DNA of 64,000 nt. Source: Silvimonas iriomotensis (GTDB lineage Bacteria > Pseudomonadota > Gammaproteobacteria > Burkholderiales > Chitinibacteraceae). This document shows positions 1 to 8,116 of the stretch, in pieces. The stretch is taken from NCBI RefSeq assembly GCF_014645535.1, contig NZ_BMLX01000002.1:1025990-1089989 (forward strand), given 5' to 3'. Each line of letters begins with the position of its first letter. The first letter of the stretch is position 1. Below the pieces are notes generated by a model, which saw only the letters and a list, made by a program, of their open reading frames with translations, did no database searches and had not been told where the DNA came from. The position numbers and the translations under genes are program-made.

Positions 1-560
1 TGGCGCAGCATCTCAGCCATGGCCGCCTGAACCTGCGGCTGACCCAGATCGCGGCCGGCGGCCTCCAGAAACTGCTGCAGCAAAGCGGCATCGGTCAGCG
101 CGCGGTGGCGGTCGCCCTCAATGGCCAGCGCATGGCGTGCTACCAGCGCATCCAGACTGTGCTTGTATTCGGCCGGGTAAAGCTTGCGTGACAGTTTGAC
201 CGTGCACAGCACTTTGGCGCGAAAGGCGATCCCGGCGCGCTTGAATTCGTTTTTCAGAAACCCGTAGTCAAAGCGCGCGTTGTGCGCAATGAATACGCGG
301 CCAGCCAGCCGCGTCAGCAAATCCTGGGCGACATCGGCAAAAACCGGCGCGTCGGCCACCATGTCGTTGCTGATCCCGGTCAGATTCTGGATAAAGGGCG
401 GGATGCTTCTCTGCGGATTCACAAGGCACGACCACGAACGCACGCCGTGTTCGTCGATCTGCACAAGGCCGATCTCGGTAATGCGGTCGTGCGTGGCATT
501 GGCGCCGGTGGTTTCCAGATCCACCAGCACCAGCGGTTCGTCGTAATACGCGTTGTTCAT
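1..560 (-). CDS. DnaQ-family 3'-5' exonuclease domain protein (C-terminus outside window)
   Basis: Reading the minus strand from an ATG at 560 gives an open frame that leaves the window at base 1, so about 186 residues are visible. It has the three exonuclease motifs of the DEDD family: ExoI (VDLETTGA, near residue 13), ExoII (AHNARFDYGFL, near 94) and ExoIII (HRALTDAALL, near 155). The last has the His/Asp spacing of DEDDh enzymes such as the Pol III epsilon subunit. In many betaproteobacteria this domain is followed by a GIY-YIG nuclease domain related to UvrC/Cho. That may apply here, but the C-terminal half is not visible. The gene follows proS on the same strand, separated by a terminator hairpin, so it is probably transcribed separately. 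Confidence 0.85.
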   Translation of the reverse strand, partial: MNNAYYDEPLVLVDLETTGANATHDRITEIGLVQIDEHGVRSWSCLVNPQRSIPPFIQNLTGISNDMVADAPVFADVAQDLLTRLAGRVFIAHNARFDYGFLKNEFKRAGIAFRAKVLCTVKLSRKLYPAEYKHSLDALVARHALAIEGDRHRALTDAALLQQFLEAAGRDLGQPQVQAAMAEMLR

Positions 561-569
561 CCTGGGCTC

Positions 570-609
570 AAAAAAAACAGCGGCCGGTGACGCCTGCGCG
601 CCACCGGCC
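570..609 (-). terminator. Rho-independent terminator of proS
   Basis: Read on the minus strand, GGCCGGTG (609-602) pairs with CACCGGCC (589-582) and is followed within a few bases by a run of eight T (577-570). It lies 27 bp after the proS stop and 10 bp before the start of the exonuclease gene. Confidence 0.8.
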
Positions 610-635
610 TGGTAAGGCAGGCCAGTCAGCCCTGA

Positions 636-2348
636 TCAGGCCAGTTGTTTTCTGGCAAAGCTCACGGCATCGGCCAGCGCGATCTTCTGCATCTCGCCAC
701 CGGCACGGGCCACGTATTCAACAAGGCCATCCGCCAGACCCTTGTCGCCAATGGTAATGCGGTGCGGAATGCCAATGAGTTCCATATCGGCAAACATGGA
801 GCCCGGGCGCTCGTTGCGATCGTCCAGCAGCACGTCCACGCCTGCGGCCTTCAGATCAGCGTAGAGCTGGTCCGCAGCGGCCTTGACGGCTTCCGAACGG
901 TGATAACCCACGGCCACCACGGCGATGGCAAACGGTGCCATGGCTTGTGTGAAGATAATGCCGCGCTCGTCGTAGTTCTGCTCAATGGCGGCGGCCACAA
1001 TGCGCGATACGCCAATCCCGTAGCAGCCCATTTCAAAGAACTTCGGCTGGCCATCTTCCGCCACGTACGTGGCGTTCATGGCTTCAGAGTACTTGGTGCG
1101 CAGCTGGAAGATATGGCCAACTTCGATACCGCGGCACAGTTCCAGTTTGCCATTGCCATCCGGCGACGGATCACCCGACACCACGTTGCGGATATCGGCC
1201 ACCACGTTGGGTTCCGGCAGATCGCGGCCAAAGTTCACGCCGGCAATGTGGAACTTGGGTTTGTTGGCGCCGCAGACAAAGTCGCTCATCACGGCGACGG
1301 AGCGGTCTGCCACCACGAGGATATCGGCATCGATCCCGACCGGGCCAAGGAACCCCGGCGGGCAGTTGAAGCGCGCGCGGATTTCTTCTTCCGTGGCAAA
1401 GCGGAACTCGCCCACGCCTTCTACCTTGCCCAGTTTGACTTCGTTCAGCGAGTGATCGCCGCGCAACAGCGCCACGATAAACTTGCCGTCGTTGTTCACC
1501 AGCGCAATCAGCTTCACTGTGCGCTCAATGCCAATGCCCATCAGTTCAGCCACGGCTTCACAGGTGGTCTGTTTGGGGGTGTCGATATCGCGCAGGGCTT
1601 CTGCAGCGCCAGCACGCGGGGTGGCCGGGGCCAGCGCTTCTGCCAGTTCGACGTTGGCGGCGTAATCGGATTCGGGCGCGTAGGCCAGGATGTCTTCGCC
1701 GGCATCGGCCAGCACCTGGAATTCATGGCTGCCATCGCCACCAATGGCACCGGTATCGGCGGCCACGGCGCGGAACTTCAGACCCAGGCGGGTAAACACG
1801 TTGGAGTACGCGGTATACATCTTGCCGTAAGACACTTGCAGGCCGGCAAAATCAGCGTCGAACGAGTACGCGTCTTTCATCACGAATTCACGCGCGCGCA
1901 TCACGCCAAAACGCGGGCGGATTTCGTCGCGGAACTTCACCTGCACCTGGTACATGTTCACCGGCAGTTGCTTGTAGGAGCGCAGCTCGGAACGGGCGAT
2001 ATCGGTGATGACTTCTTCGTGCGTCGGGCCGAAGCAGAAATCGCGCTCGTGGCGATCCTTAATCTTGAGCATCTGCGGGCCAAACAACGCCCAGCGGCCG
2101 GTTTCCTGCCACAGTTCAGCCGGCTGGATGGTCGGCATCAGCAACTCTTGCGCGCCGGCGGCGTTCATTTCGTCGCGCACAATCTCTTCTACCTTGCGCA
2201 ATACGCGCATGCCCAGCGGCATCCAGGTATACAGGCCCGAGCCAAGCTTCTTGATCAGCCCGGCGCGCACCATCAACTTGTGCGAAGTCAGTTCGGCCTC
2301 GGAAGGCGCTTCTTTCAGGGTGTTGAGATAAAGCTGGGAGGTACGCAT
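636..2348 (-). CDS. proS: Proline--tRNA ligase (bacterial-type, with editing domain)
   Basis: Class II aminoacyl-tRNA synthetase that charges tRNA-Pro in the cytoplasm. The 570-residue length is typical of the bacterial long form. Visible marks are the N-terminal [16 protein letters not shown] segment, motif 2 ([19 protein letters not shown]), a central insertion (about residues 230-390) that corresponds to the INS editing domain, and the C-terminal anticodon-binding domain ending in ARKQLA. An upstream in-frame ATG at 2384 would add 12 residues. The start at 2348 ([15 protein letters not shown]) matches the family N-terminus and is preferred. A tRNA-Pro(UGG) gene lies in the same window at 19738. 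Confidence 0.97.
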   Translation of the reverse strand: MRTSQLYLNTLKEAPSEAELTSHKLMVRAGLIKKLGSGLYTWMPLGMRVLRKVEEIVRDEMNAAGAQELLMPTIQPAELWQETGRWALFGPQMLKIKDRHERDFCFGPTHEEVITDIARSELRSYKQLPVNMYQVQVKFRDEIRPRFGVMRAREFVMKDAYSFDADFAGLQVSYGKMYTAYSNVFTRLGLKFRAVAADTGAIGGDGSHEFQVLADAGEDILAYAPESDYAANVELAEALAPATPRAGAAEALRDIDTPKQTTCEAVAELMGIGIERTVKLIALVNNDGKFIVALLRGDHSLNEVKLGKVEGVGEFRFATEEEIRARFNCPPGFLGPVGIDADILVVADRSVAVMSDFVCGANKPKFHIAGVNFGRDLPEPNVVADIRNVVSGDPSPDGNGKLELCRGIEVGHIFQLRTKYSEAMNATYVAEDGQPKFFEMGCYGIGVSRIVAAAIEQNYDERGIIFTQAMAPFAIAVVAVGYHRSEAVKAAADQLYADLKAAGVDVLLDDRNERPGSMFADMELIGIPHRITIGDKGLADGLVEYVARAGGEMQKIALADAVSFARKQLA

Positions 2349-2515
2349 TGTGGGTCGGTCTGTAGGGAATCTGCAAACCGCCAATTGTAGCGTGAAGGGC
2401 GTGCGGCGTGTGGGCCGGCGAGAGGGCTACGGGCCGCCGCTATTTCTTGCCCCATCCCGGGCTGCGCCGGGAGGGCGGGCTCAGCGCAGCGGCAACCCGG
2501 CTATACGTTAACGCA

Positions 2516-3229
2516 TCACTTCTTCATGCATTCGCCCAGGGCCGCAATCACGGCATCGGCAATCTTGTTCCGTGTCGTGATCAGATCCAGCTTTTTTGCT
2601 TCGTCCCGGTTCACGATCACGCCAGACTCCAGCAACAGCGCAGGCATGGTGGTGGCGCGCAGGACCACAAAGTCTGCGGTGTACACGCCGTTGGCTTCAT
2701 CCGCCCACTCGCGCCCTTCGCCTTCAATTTTCTCGGCGTGGCTGGCGTTCACCTCAAAGCCTTGCGCTTTCATCTGGCCGCCCAGCGCTTTGGCGCAGGC
2801 CAGACTCTTGCTGTATTGCGGGTTGATCTTGCTCACAAAAACAGAGAAACCGTGGCTGCGATCGGCGTATTTCTGCTTCTGGCCATCTACTTCCCATTCC
2901 TGCAGGAACTGCGGCTGGGTGGAGTCGTGATGCAAAGAGACAAAGACATCGGCGCCTTCTGCAGCCTTGGCGCGTTTTTGCAGATCCTTGCTCTGGCCGT
3001 CGTCACCGATCAACCGCACCGTGTAGCCGGCCGCCAGCAAGCGCTCGGTCAGAACATCGGCCAGCTTGCTGTTGTAGGTGAATTCGGTGACGCCATAGGC
3101 ACTGGTCGCACCTGGCGCGTCCAGATAGTGGCCGACATCCACGGCCACAGTCAGCGGTCGCGGCTTGCCCATGGCCAGCGGTGCGGCAGCCACGCCAACC
3201 AGCGCCAGCGCGGCAAGGAGCTTGTTCAT
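2516..3229 (-). CDS. N-acetylmuramoyl-L-alanine amidase (Amidase_3), exported
   Basis: A 237-residue zinc amidase predicted to cleave the bond between MurNAc and L-Ala of peptidoglycan in the periplasm. Residues 1-20 form a signal peptide (hydrophobic LLAALALVGVAAAP, then AMG). Amidase_3 signatures follow in order: DVGHYLDAPGA (first His ligand), the Glu in YGVTEFTYN, VSLHHDS (second His) and LLLESGVIVNRDE (catalytic Glu). It has no AMIN or SPOR domain, so it is a minimal amidase and not a full AmiC. Its start overlaps the stop of the upstream membrane-protein gene by one base (TAATG), which points to co-translation. Confidence 0.88.
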   Translation of the reverse strand: MNKLLAALALVGVAAAPLAMGKPRPLTVAVDVGHYLDAPGATSAYGVTEFTYNSKLADVLTERLLAAGYTVRLIGDDGQSKDLQKRAKAAEGADVFVSLHHDSTQPQFLQEWEVDGQKQKYADRSHGFSVFVSKINPQYSKSLACAKALGGQMKAQGFEVNASHAEKIEGEGREWADEANGVYTADFVVLRATTMPALLLESGVIVNRDEAKKLDLITTRNKIADAVIAALGECMKK

Positions 3230-3576
3230 TATTCGTTTCCTGGTGCCGCCGGCGCAGCAGCAGCCAGTTGGGCGCGGCGCGCAGCAATTTTGCCACGCAA
3301 CAGGTTCATCATGACGGTGTCACGCAGCCAGATCAGCACAAACAGCCAGACCAGCAACACAGCCATATAAGGGAAAGAATTATTGGTCACTTGCGGTGCC
3401 ACGGCATGCAGCACCGGGTTGATGCCGAACTGCACCGAGACCAGCACGGCCAGCAAGAGCACCACTGTAGAAATCAGCCGCTCTTTGACGAAGGTACCGC
3501 GCAACAAAACGCGTTGTTCCCAGCGGGTCAGCCCTTGCAGTTCGGGCACATCATCGGGGCGGAAATAAAAAGCCAT
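3229..3576 (-). CDS. Small inner-membrane protein of unknown function, coupled to the amidase
   Basis: A 115-residue protein with two predicted transmembrane helices, near residues 35-57 (LISTVVLLLAVLVSVQFGI) and 68-88 (FPYMAVLLVWLFVLIWL). The N-terminus is polar and possibly cytoplasmic. The C-terminus is basic, then Ala/Pro-rich. I do not recognise a family. It is the first gene of a two-gene unit with the peptidoglycan amidase, sharing one base at stop/start. A link to envelope maintenance is an inference from this position only. Confidence 0.7.
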   Translation of the reverse strand: MAFYFRPDDVPELQGLTRWEQRVLLRGTFVKERLISTVVLLLAVLVSVQFGINPVLHAVAPQVTNNSFPYMAVLLVWLFVLIWLRDTVMMNLLRGKIAARRAQLAAAAPAAPGNE

Positions 3577-3776
3577 GCTGTTGCATCCATCAAGATCACT
3601 TTATGAGCGCGCCAGTGTCGCCCGACAGGCGCCAAAAATCAAGGAAGCCGCAAGACGTTTGCCATGCTGCGCAGTCAGGTTATGATGCCTGCGCAGTCTG
3701 CAGGAATAACCGATAAAACAAACGGATAGACCACAAACACTGGATGGTCGCCGGTTCATGATGGATGGATCGAGAC

Positions 3777-4811
3777 ATGAAGTACTGCATTCCCGCCTTG
3801 CCTTGCTTGTTGATGTTGTTGATTGCGCCCGCCCGGGCAGAGCTGACCGGCGCCCAGACAAGTGACCTGAGCCTGAGTCTCTTCAATGATGTAGTCATGC
3901 CAGCCCAGCGCGCGCTGGCCGACAATACCGCCCAACTGGCCAGCAGCATGAATGCGCTATGCGCCAGACCCAACGACACCACGCTGGCCGCCGCCCAAAG
4001 CGCGTGGAAAAACACCAGCAACACCTGGAACCGCATTGCGCCGCTGCGCCTTGGCCCCAATCGCCAGCGCGACGTCATGCTGACATTCGAAGCTGCCGCG
4101 GTTGACGACGCGCTGCTTAAAAAAACCGTGTCCACCACACCGGATGACCCGGTCTCGCCCAAATCCGTGTTTGAGTCTGCCCACTTGCCCGCTGGTGCCA
4201 GTGGCCTGCCGGCGCTGGAAAAACTGCTGTTCGCTGACAGCAAGGCCCCGCCGCTGCCCGCCCTGCAAAAAGGCAAAAGCTGCCAGTTTGGCCGCTGGGT
4301 TGCCGGTGGCATGGCCCGACGCGGCCAGACGCTGATTTTTGAGTGGAACTCTATGGCCGAGGGCATGAAATACAACCCGGCCTATCACACGCCCTTTCTG
4401 ACCGAAGCCCTCAAGAACGCTGCCGTGGGGGCCCGCACCATTGCCACGCACCAGCTTGCCGCTGGCGAGGTATCGCCCCTGCCGGACTTTTTCCCTGGCT
4501 GGCGCGCCGGAACCAGCAAGGCCGATGTCACCGCCGGTATCGACGGTATCGAATACGTCTTGCTGGGCTCGCCGTCAGGCATGGGGTTTGACGACATGCT
4601 GATCGCGCATGACCGGCAAGACATTGTGGACGGGCTGAAAGAAAGACTGATCAACACCCGGCTTGCCCTCACCGCCCTGCCGGGCAACTACGCCAGCCAG
4701 CCTGGCGCCAGCCGCGGCGAAATTGTCATCCTGCAACGGCGCCTGAATGAGCTGGCTGACTATATCGAAGGCCCGATGACCGACGCGATGGGTGTACCGT
4801 TCAAGAAATAA
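3777..4811 (+). CDS. Imelysin-family (peptidase M75-like) periplasmic protein
   Basis: 344 residues with a signal peptide (MKYCIPALPCLLMLLIAPARA). The body is of the imelysin/IrpA type: two four-helix-bundle halves, with an N-terminal SLFNDVVMPAQRALADN segment and a central WNRIAPLRLGP segment. The family is linked to iron uptake, but its activity is unsettled. The usual GxHxxE motif appears here as GIDGIE (near residue 260, in AGIDGIEYVLLG), with Asp in place of the metal-binding His. An in-frame ATG at 3765 would put charged residues MDRD in front of the signal peptide, so 3777 is preferred. The gene stands alone and ends at a strong hairpin. Confidence 0.85.
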   Translation: MKYCIPALPCLLMLLIAPARAELTGAQTSDLSLSLFNDVVMPAQRALADNTAQLASSMNALCARPNDTTLAAAQSAWKNTSNTWNRIAPLRLGPNRQRDVMLTFEAAAVDDALLKKTVSTTPDDPVSPKSVFESAHLPAGASGLPALEKLLFADSKAPPLPALQKGKSCQFGRWVAGGMARRGQTLIFEWNSMAEGMKYNPAYHTPFLTEALKNAAVGARTIATHQLAAGEVSPLPDFFPGWRAGTSKADVTAGIDGIEYVLLGSPSGMGFDDMLIAHDRQDIVDGLKERLINTRLALTALPGNYASQPGASRGEIVILQRRLNELADYIEGPMTDAMGVPFKK

Positions 4812-4820
4812 ACCACACCC

Positions 4821-4867
4821 GCAACAGCAAAACCCGTGGTCGGCGCTGACGCGGGTTTTGCTGTTGC
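4821..4867. terminator. Bidirectional terminator between convergent genes
   Basis: A perfect 16-bp inverted repeat, GCAACAGCAAAACCCG (4821-4836) with its complement at 4852-4867 and a 15-base loop. It lies between the imelysin gene (plus) and the tautomerase gene (minus). T-rich stretches inside the arms serve both directions. Confidence 0.8.
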
Positions 4868-4919
4868 CATGGATGTACCGGGCTTTTGGCCGCGCAGTGG
4901 CAGCGCGGCCAGCCGGCCA

Positions 4920-5108
4920 TCAGCCTTTTCCGTCCAGCAACGTCCCGCCCCAGCCCCAGTTCTCTTCCGGGGTTTCATCAAAATTCACAATCACGTATTG
5001 CCTGGGCTTGTTGGCCACCCGCCCCATGGTGTCGGTGATCTCGTCCACGATCTGCTTTTTCTGCTCACGGGAAAGCTCGCCTGCGATCTTGATGTTGATA
5101 AACGGCAT
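4920..5108 (-). CDS. 4-oxalocrotonate tautomerase-family protein
   Basis: 62 residues, the standard length of the short tautomerase subfamily. After removal of Met the chain begins with Pro (MPFINIKIAGELSREQK), the catalytic base of the 4-OT fold. VVDEI/VNFDETPEENWGWGG resembles 4-OT-like and DmpI-like enzymes. These usually act as cytoplasmic hexamers on dienols or related keto acids; the substrate here is unknown. It is convergent with the imelysin gene and shares its terminator. Confidence 0.85.
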   Translation of the reverse strand: MPFINIKIAGELSREQKKQIVDEITDTMGRVANKPRQYVIVNFDETPEENWGWGGTLLDGKG

Positions 5109-5253
5109 GATCTGGCTCCGTTCAAGGCACTGAAGAAGGATTTCCGACTGGCGCGCAACACTGTCTTACCAATGCGTGCCACTTGTCATCCGATCGTCAC
5201 AATCGGCTTGTAAGCTCGCCCACTTACTGAAAATAAGCAAAGGCTTAAACGTC

Positions 5254-6228
5254 ATGTCACCGCGCGCGCTCTTCCTGGTACTCTCACTGGTGACCGCCAC
5301 TGCGCACGCCGCCCGCCCGGAAATTGTCATGGGTGTGCTGGCCAGCCGTGGCGTGGAAGAAGCCGAAGCAGACTGGCAACCCATCGTGGACGATCTGTCG
5401 GCTGCCACCGGCCAGAACGTCAGACTGGTTGCACTCAAGACCGAGCAGGAACTCCTGAGCGAGTTCGGCCAGAACCATATCCAGATTGCCCGTCTGGGCA
5501 CGCAGGCAGCACTGACCAGCGTAGAGCAAAAACAGGGGCAAATCTTTGCCCGTCTGGCGCTCACCGGTGGAGTGTCGGAGTTCCGCTCGGTATTGCTGAC
5601 CCGCAAAGACGGCCCGGCTTCGCTTGATGACGTGCTGCGCGAACCCAGACACTGGCGCTACGCCACGGGCACCAAGGATTCCACCGCCAACTATCTGATC
5701 CCGCAGTACTACGCCTTTGCCAAGAACAACGTGCTGGTCACGCAGTTTTTCAGCCAGATCAGCAACGGCCCCAGCGAGGACAATTTCCGCGCGCTGGTCG
5801 AACGCCGGGCAGACGTGGCCTCGATCAACAGTGATGACCTGGAAAAACTGCACGACAAATACCCGCGTGACTATCAGCAATTGCGCGTGATCTGGGAATC
5901 GCCCGCGTTCTCTTATGACCCGCTGATCATGCGCAAGGATCTGGCGCCGGCCATGCAGCAGAAAGTCAGTCAGTTCTTCCTGAACTATGGCCGCAAGGGC
6001 GCCAACGCCACGCACGAAAAAGAAAAGCTGTATTACGCCGATGAACTGTCGGGTTTCCTGCCTTCCAGCAACCGCCAGTTGCGTGAGGTCACGGACTTGC
6101 AGCTGTTCTACGCCTTGTTCCAGTTGGCTCTGGACAAAAACAGCAGCGCGACGGCCTCGGCGCAAAAAGAGAAAGCGCTGTATCGCCGTTATAACGATCT
6201 TGTGGTGGTGCTGGGCGGCGCACGCTAG
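5254..6228 (+). CDS. PhnD/SsuA-type periplasmic substrate-binding protein
   Basis: 324 residues: signal peptide (MSPRALFLVLSLVTATAHA), then a type 2 periplasmic-binding fold like PhnD. It shows the opening IVMGVLASRG...WQPIVDDLSAATG, the middle VLLTRKDGPASLDDV and FAKNNVLVTQFFSQI, and the late ESPAFSYDPLIMRKDLAP hinge region common to phosphonate/phosphite-binding proteins. No ABC permease or ATPase is next to it, so it may be an orphan binding protein or serve a sensor. The longer frame from 5176 has no signal peptide at its front, so the ATG at 5254 is used. A terminator follows directly. Confidence 0.85.
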   Translation: MSPRALFLVLSLVTATAHAARPEIVMGVLASRGVEEAEADWQPIVDDLSAATGQNVRLVALKTEQELLSEFGQNHIQIARLGTQAALTSVEQKQGQIFARLALTGGVSEFRSVLLTRKDGPASLDDVLREPRHWRYATGTKDSTANYLIPQYYAFAKNNVLVTQFFSQISNGPSEDNFRALVERRADVASINSDDLEKLHDKYPRDYQQLRVIWESPAFSYDPLIMRKDLAPAMQQKVSQFFLNYGRKGANATHEKEKLYYADELSGFLPSSNRQLREVTDLQLFYALFQLALDKNSSATASAQKEKALYRRYNDLVVVLGGAR

Positions 6229-6251
6229 GCAAAGCACCCCACCGCCCGCCA

Positions 6252-6280
6252 ACAGGCCCTGACCGGGCCTGTTTTGTTTT
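6252..6280 (+). terminator. Rho-independent terminator after the PhnD-like gene
   Basis: ACAGGCCC (6252-6259), loop TGACC, GGGCCTGT (6265-6272), then a T-rich tail TTTGTTTT. It covers the earliest possible ATG (6274) of the following trmO frame, which argues for a later trmO start. Confidence 0.85.
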
Positions 6281-6321
6281 ATGGCCGGATGTCGCAGCCG
6301 CATGGGCAAATTGCGGCCAGA

Positions 6322-7038
6322 ATGGCAAAATCGCCCCCCGTGACCGACGACATCCATACTTTCTCGCCCATTGGCCATTTGCGCACGCCGTTTGCCGACA
6401 AGTTCGGCATTCCGCGCCAGCCCAGCCTGGCCCCGCATGCCATTGCTACGCTGCAATTGCTGCCGCCTTTTGATCGCCCGGAAGCCGTGCGCGGGCTGGA
6501 AGACTTCAGCCACGTCTGGCTGACGTTTGTGTTCCATCAGACCGCCGGCCAGTGGAGCCCCACCGTGCGCCCGCCGCGTCTGGGCGGCAATCAGCGCATG
6601 GGCGTGTTTGCCACGCGCTCGCCCTTCCGGCCCAATCCGCTGGGTTTGTCGCTGGTGGAGCTGGCCAGCGTCGACACCACCGACAAAGTCACCCTGACTT
6701 TTCGCGGCGTCGATCTGGTCGATGGCACACCGATCCTGGATATCAAACCGTATATTCCCTACGTCGAAAGCCGGCCGGATGCGCGCAGCGGCTTTGTCGG
6801 CGGAGCGCCGGAACGGCTGGCCGTGACGTTCAGCCCCACCGCGCTGGCGCAGTGTGCAAAATGCCAGGCCAGCCATCCGCACCTGGCTGAACTGATTACC
6901 GAAGTGCTTGCCCAAGACCCGCGCCCGGCTTATGCCGATGATCCGCAACGGGTTTATGGCATCCGCCTGTACCACTTTGATGTGAAATGGCGCTGCGATG
7001 GCCGCAGTGCTTTTGTTGAATCGCTGGATACCCCATGA
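6322..7038 (+). CDS. trmO: tRNA (N6-threonylcarbamoyladenosine-37-N6)-methyltransferase TrmO
   Basis: A TsaA/VirR-family protein of about 238 residues that uses SAM to methylate t6A37 of tRNA-Thr. Family marks are FSPIGHLRTPFADKFGIPRQ at the N-terminus, GLEDFSHVWLTFVFH, the ATRSPFRPNPLGLS signature, and GVDLVDGTPILDIKPYIPY. The last segment and the C-terminal part (RVYGIRLYHFDVKWR) fit full-length gammaproteobacterial-type TrmO. The start at 6322 is chosen because the ATG at 6274 lies in the preceding terminator; a GTG 18 bases further on is possible. The stop overlaps the next start (ATGA at 7035-7038), implying coupled translation with the lipoprotein gene. Confidence 0.93.
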   Translation: MAKSPPVTDDIHTFSPIGHLRTPFADKFGIPRQPSLAPHAIATLQLLPPFDRPEAVRGLEDFSHVWLTFVFHQTAGQWSPTVRPPRLGGNQRMGVFATRSPFRPNPLGLSLVELASVDTTDKVTLTFRGVDLVDGTPILDIKPYIPYVESRPDARSGFVGGAPERLAVTFSPTALAQCAKCQASHPHLAELITEVLAQDPRPAYADDPQRVYGIRLYHFDVKWRCDGRSAFVESLDTP

Positions 7039-8003
7039 AACGCTCGCAGTTCCTGTCTTTGCCCGCCTTGATCGCCACCGCAGTGCTGTTGGGCGCATGT
7101 TCGGCCAACCCGCCTACCCCTGTTGCCGCCACGCCGACGCCCGCGCCCTTGCCGCCGTCGCCGCCGGTCAAGGTCAAAGTCGGGCTGGCCCTGGGTGGGG
7201 GCGCCGCCAAGGGCTTTGCGCATATCGGGGTGATCAAGATGCTGGAAGCCAACGGCATCGTGCCCGATGAAGTCTCTGGCACCAGCGCCGGCAGCGTGGT
7301 GGGCAGCTTGTACGCCAGCGGCATGGATGCCTTCGCCCTGCAGGAACGCGCGTTCTCATTGGATCAATCGTCCGTGCGCGATGTCAGCCTGTTGTCTGGC
7401 GGGCTGGTCAAAGGCCAGAAGCTGCAGGACTACGTGAACCAGCTTGTTGCCAACCGGCCGATTGAAAAACTCAACAAGCCGTTTGCCGCCGTCGCCACCG
7501 AAATCGAGACCGGTAACCGCACCGTGTTTGTGCGTGGCAATACCGGCCAGGCCGTCCGTGCCTCCAGCAGCGTGCCGGGCGTGTTCGAACCCGTGGCCAT
7601 TGGCAGCAAGCATTATGTCGATGGCGGCGTGGTCAGCCCGGTGCCGGTGGACGCCGCGCGCCAGTTGGGCGCCGACTTTGTGATCGCAGTGGATATCTCG
7701 GCCAAGGCCAACGGCAAGAACCCGGCCGGGCTGGTGAGCATTGTCACGCAGTCCATCGCCATCATGGGTCAGAAGCTGGGCGAGCAAGAACTGACCCGCG
7801 CCGATATCGTGATCCGTCCCAAGGTTGGCCAGATTGGCCCGACCGATTTTGACCAGAAAAACCAGGCCATTCTGGAAGGCGAACGCGCCGCGCTGGCCGC
7901 CATGCCAGAGATCAAAAAGAAGCTGGAAGAAAAGCGCCAGCAGATGATCGCCAGGCAGTTGAACTCGGTCCGCGCCACGCAACTGGTGCATCCGGCAAGC
8001 TGA
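7035..8003 (+). CDS. Patatin-like phospholipase lipoprotein (RssA/NTE type)
   Basis: 322 residues. The N-terminus is a lipoprotein signal with lipobox LLGAC (Cys near residue 22), followed by a Pro/Ala-rich spacer. The patatin domain (about residues 50-230) has the oxyanion-hole loop LGGGAAKGFAHIG, the nucleophile elbow GTSAGS and the Asp of the Ser-Asp dyad in YVDGGVVSPVPV. The product is predicted to be an envelope-anchored acyl hydrolase acting on phospholipids or lysophospholipids. It overlaps trmO by four bases. A T-poor GC hairpin (8012-8037) follows the gene. Confidence 0.9.
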   Translation: MKRSQFLSLPALIATAVLLGACSANPPTPVAATPTPAPLPPSPPVKVKVGLALGGGAAKGFAHIGVIKMLEANGIVPDEVSGTSAGSVVGSLYASGMDAFALQERAFSLDQSSVRDVSLLSGGLVKGQKLQDYVNQLVANRPIEKLNKPFAAVATEIETGNRTVFVRGNTGQAVRASSSVPGVFEPVAIGSKHYVDGGVVSPVPVDAARQLGADFVIAVDISAKANGKNPAGLVSIVTQSIAIMGQKLGEQELTRADIVIRPKVGQIGPTDFDQKNQAILEGERAALAAMPEIKKKLEEKRQQMIARQLNSVRATQLVHPAS

Positions 8004-8116
8004 TTCGGGCCGCACCGGCTTTGCGCCAGGCCGGTGCCGATGACGTCCTGATTTGGGTTTTTGCCGTAAAGCCGCTACAGTAGCGCCAAACAGAACGAGC
8101 GTTCTCACCTTAGTCC

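Noticed and set aside
645..2390. Plus-strand open frame of 581 codons
   Set aside because: It is exactly antisense to proS, His/Val-rich and without family motifs; a mirror frame caused by GC-rich third positions.
3601..3861. Minus-strand 86-codon frame before the imelysin gene
   Set aside because: Overlaps the imelysin signal peptide on the opposite strand, with no ribosome-binding site or family.
5284..7098. Minus-strand frame of 604 codons
   Set aside because: Antisense to the PhnD-like gene and trmO, and it crosses a terminator. No domain.
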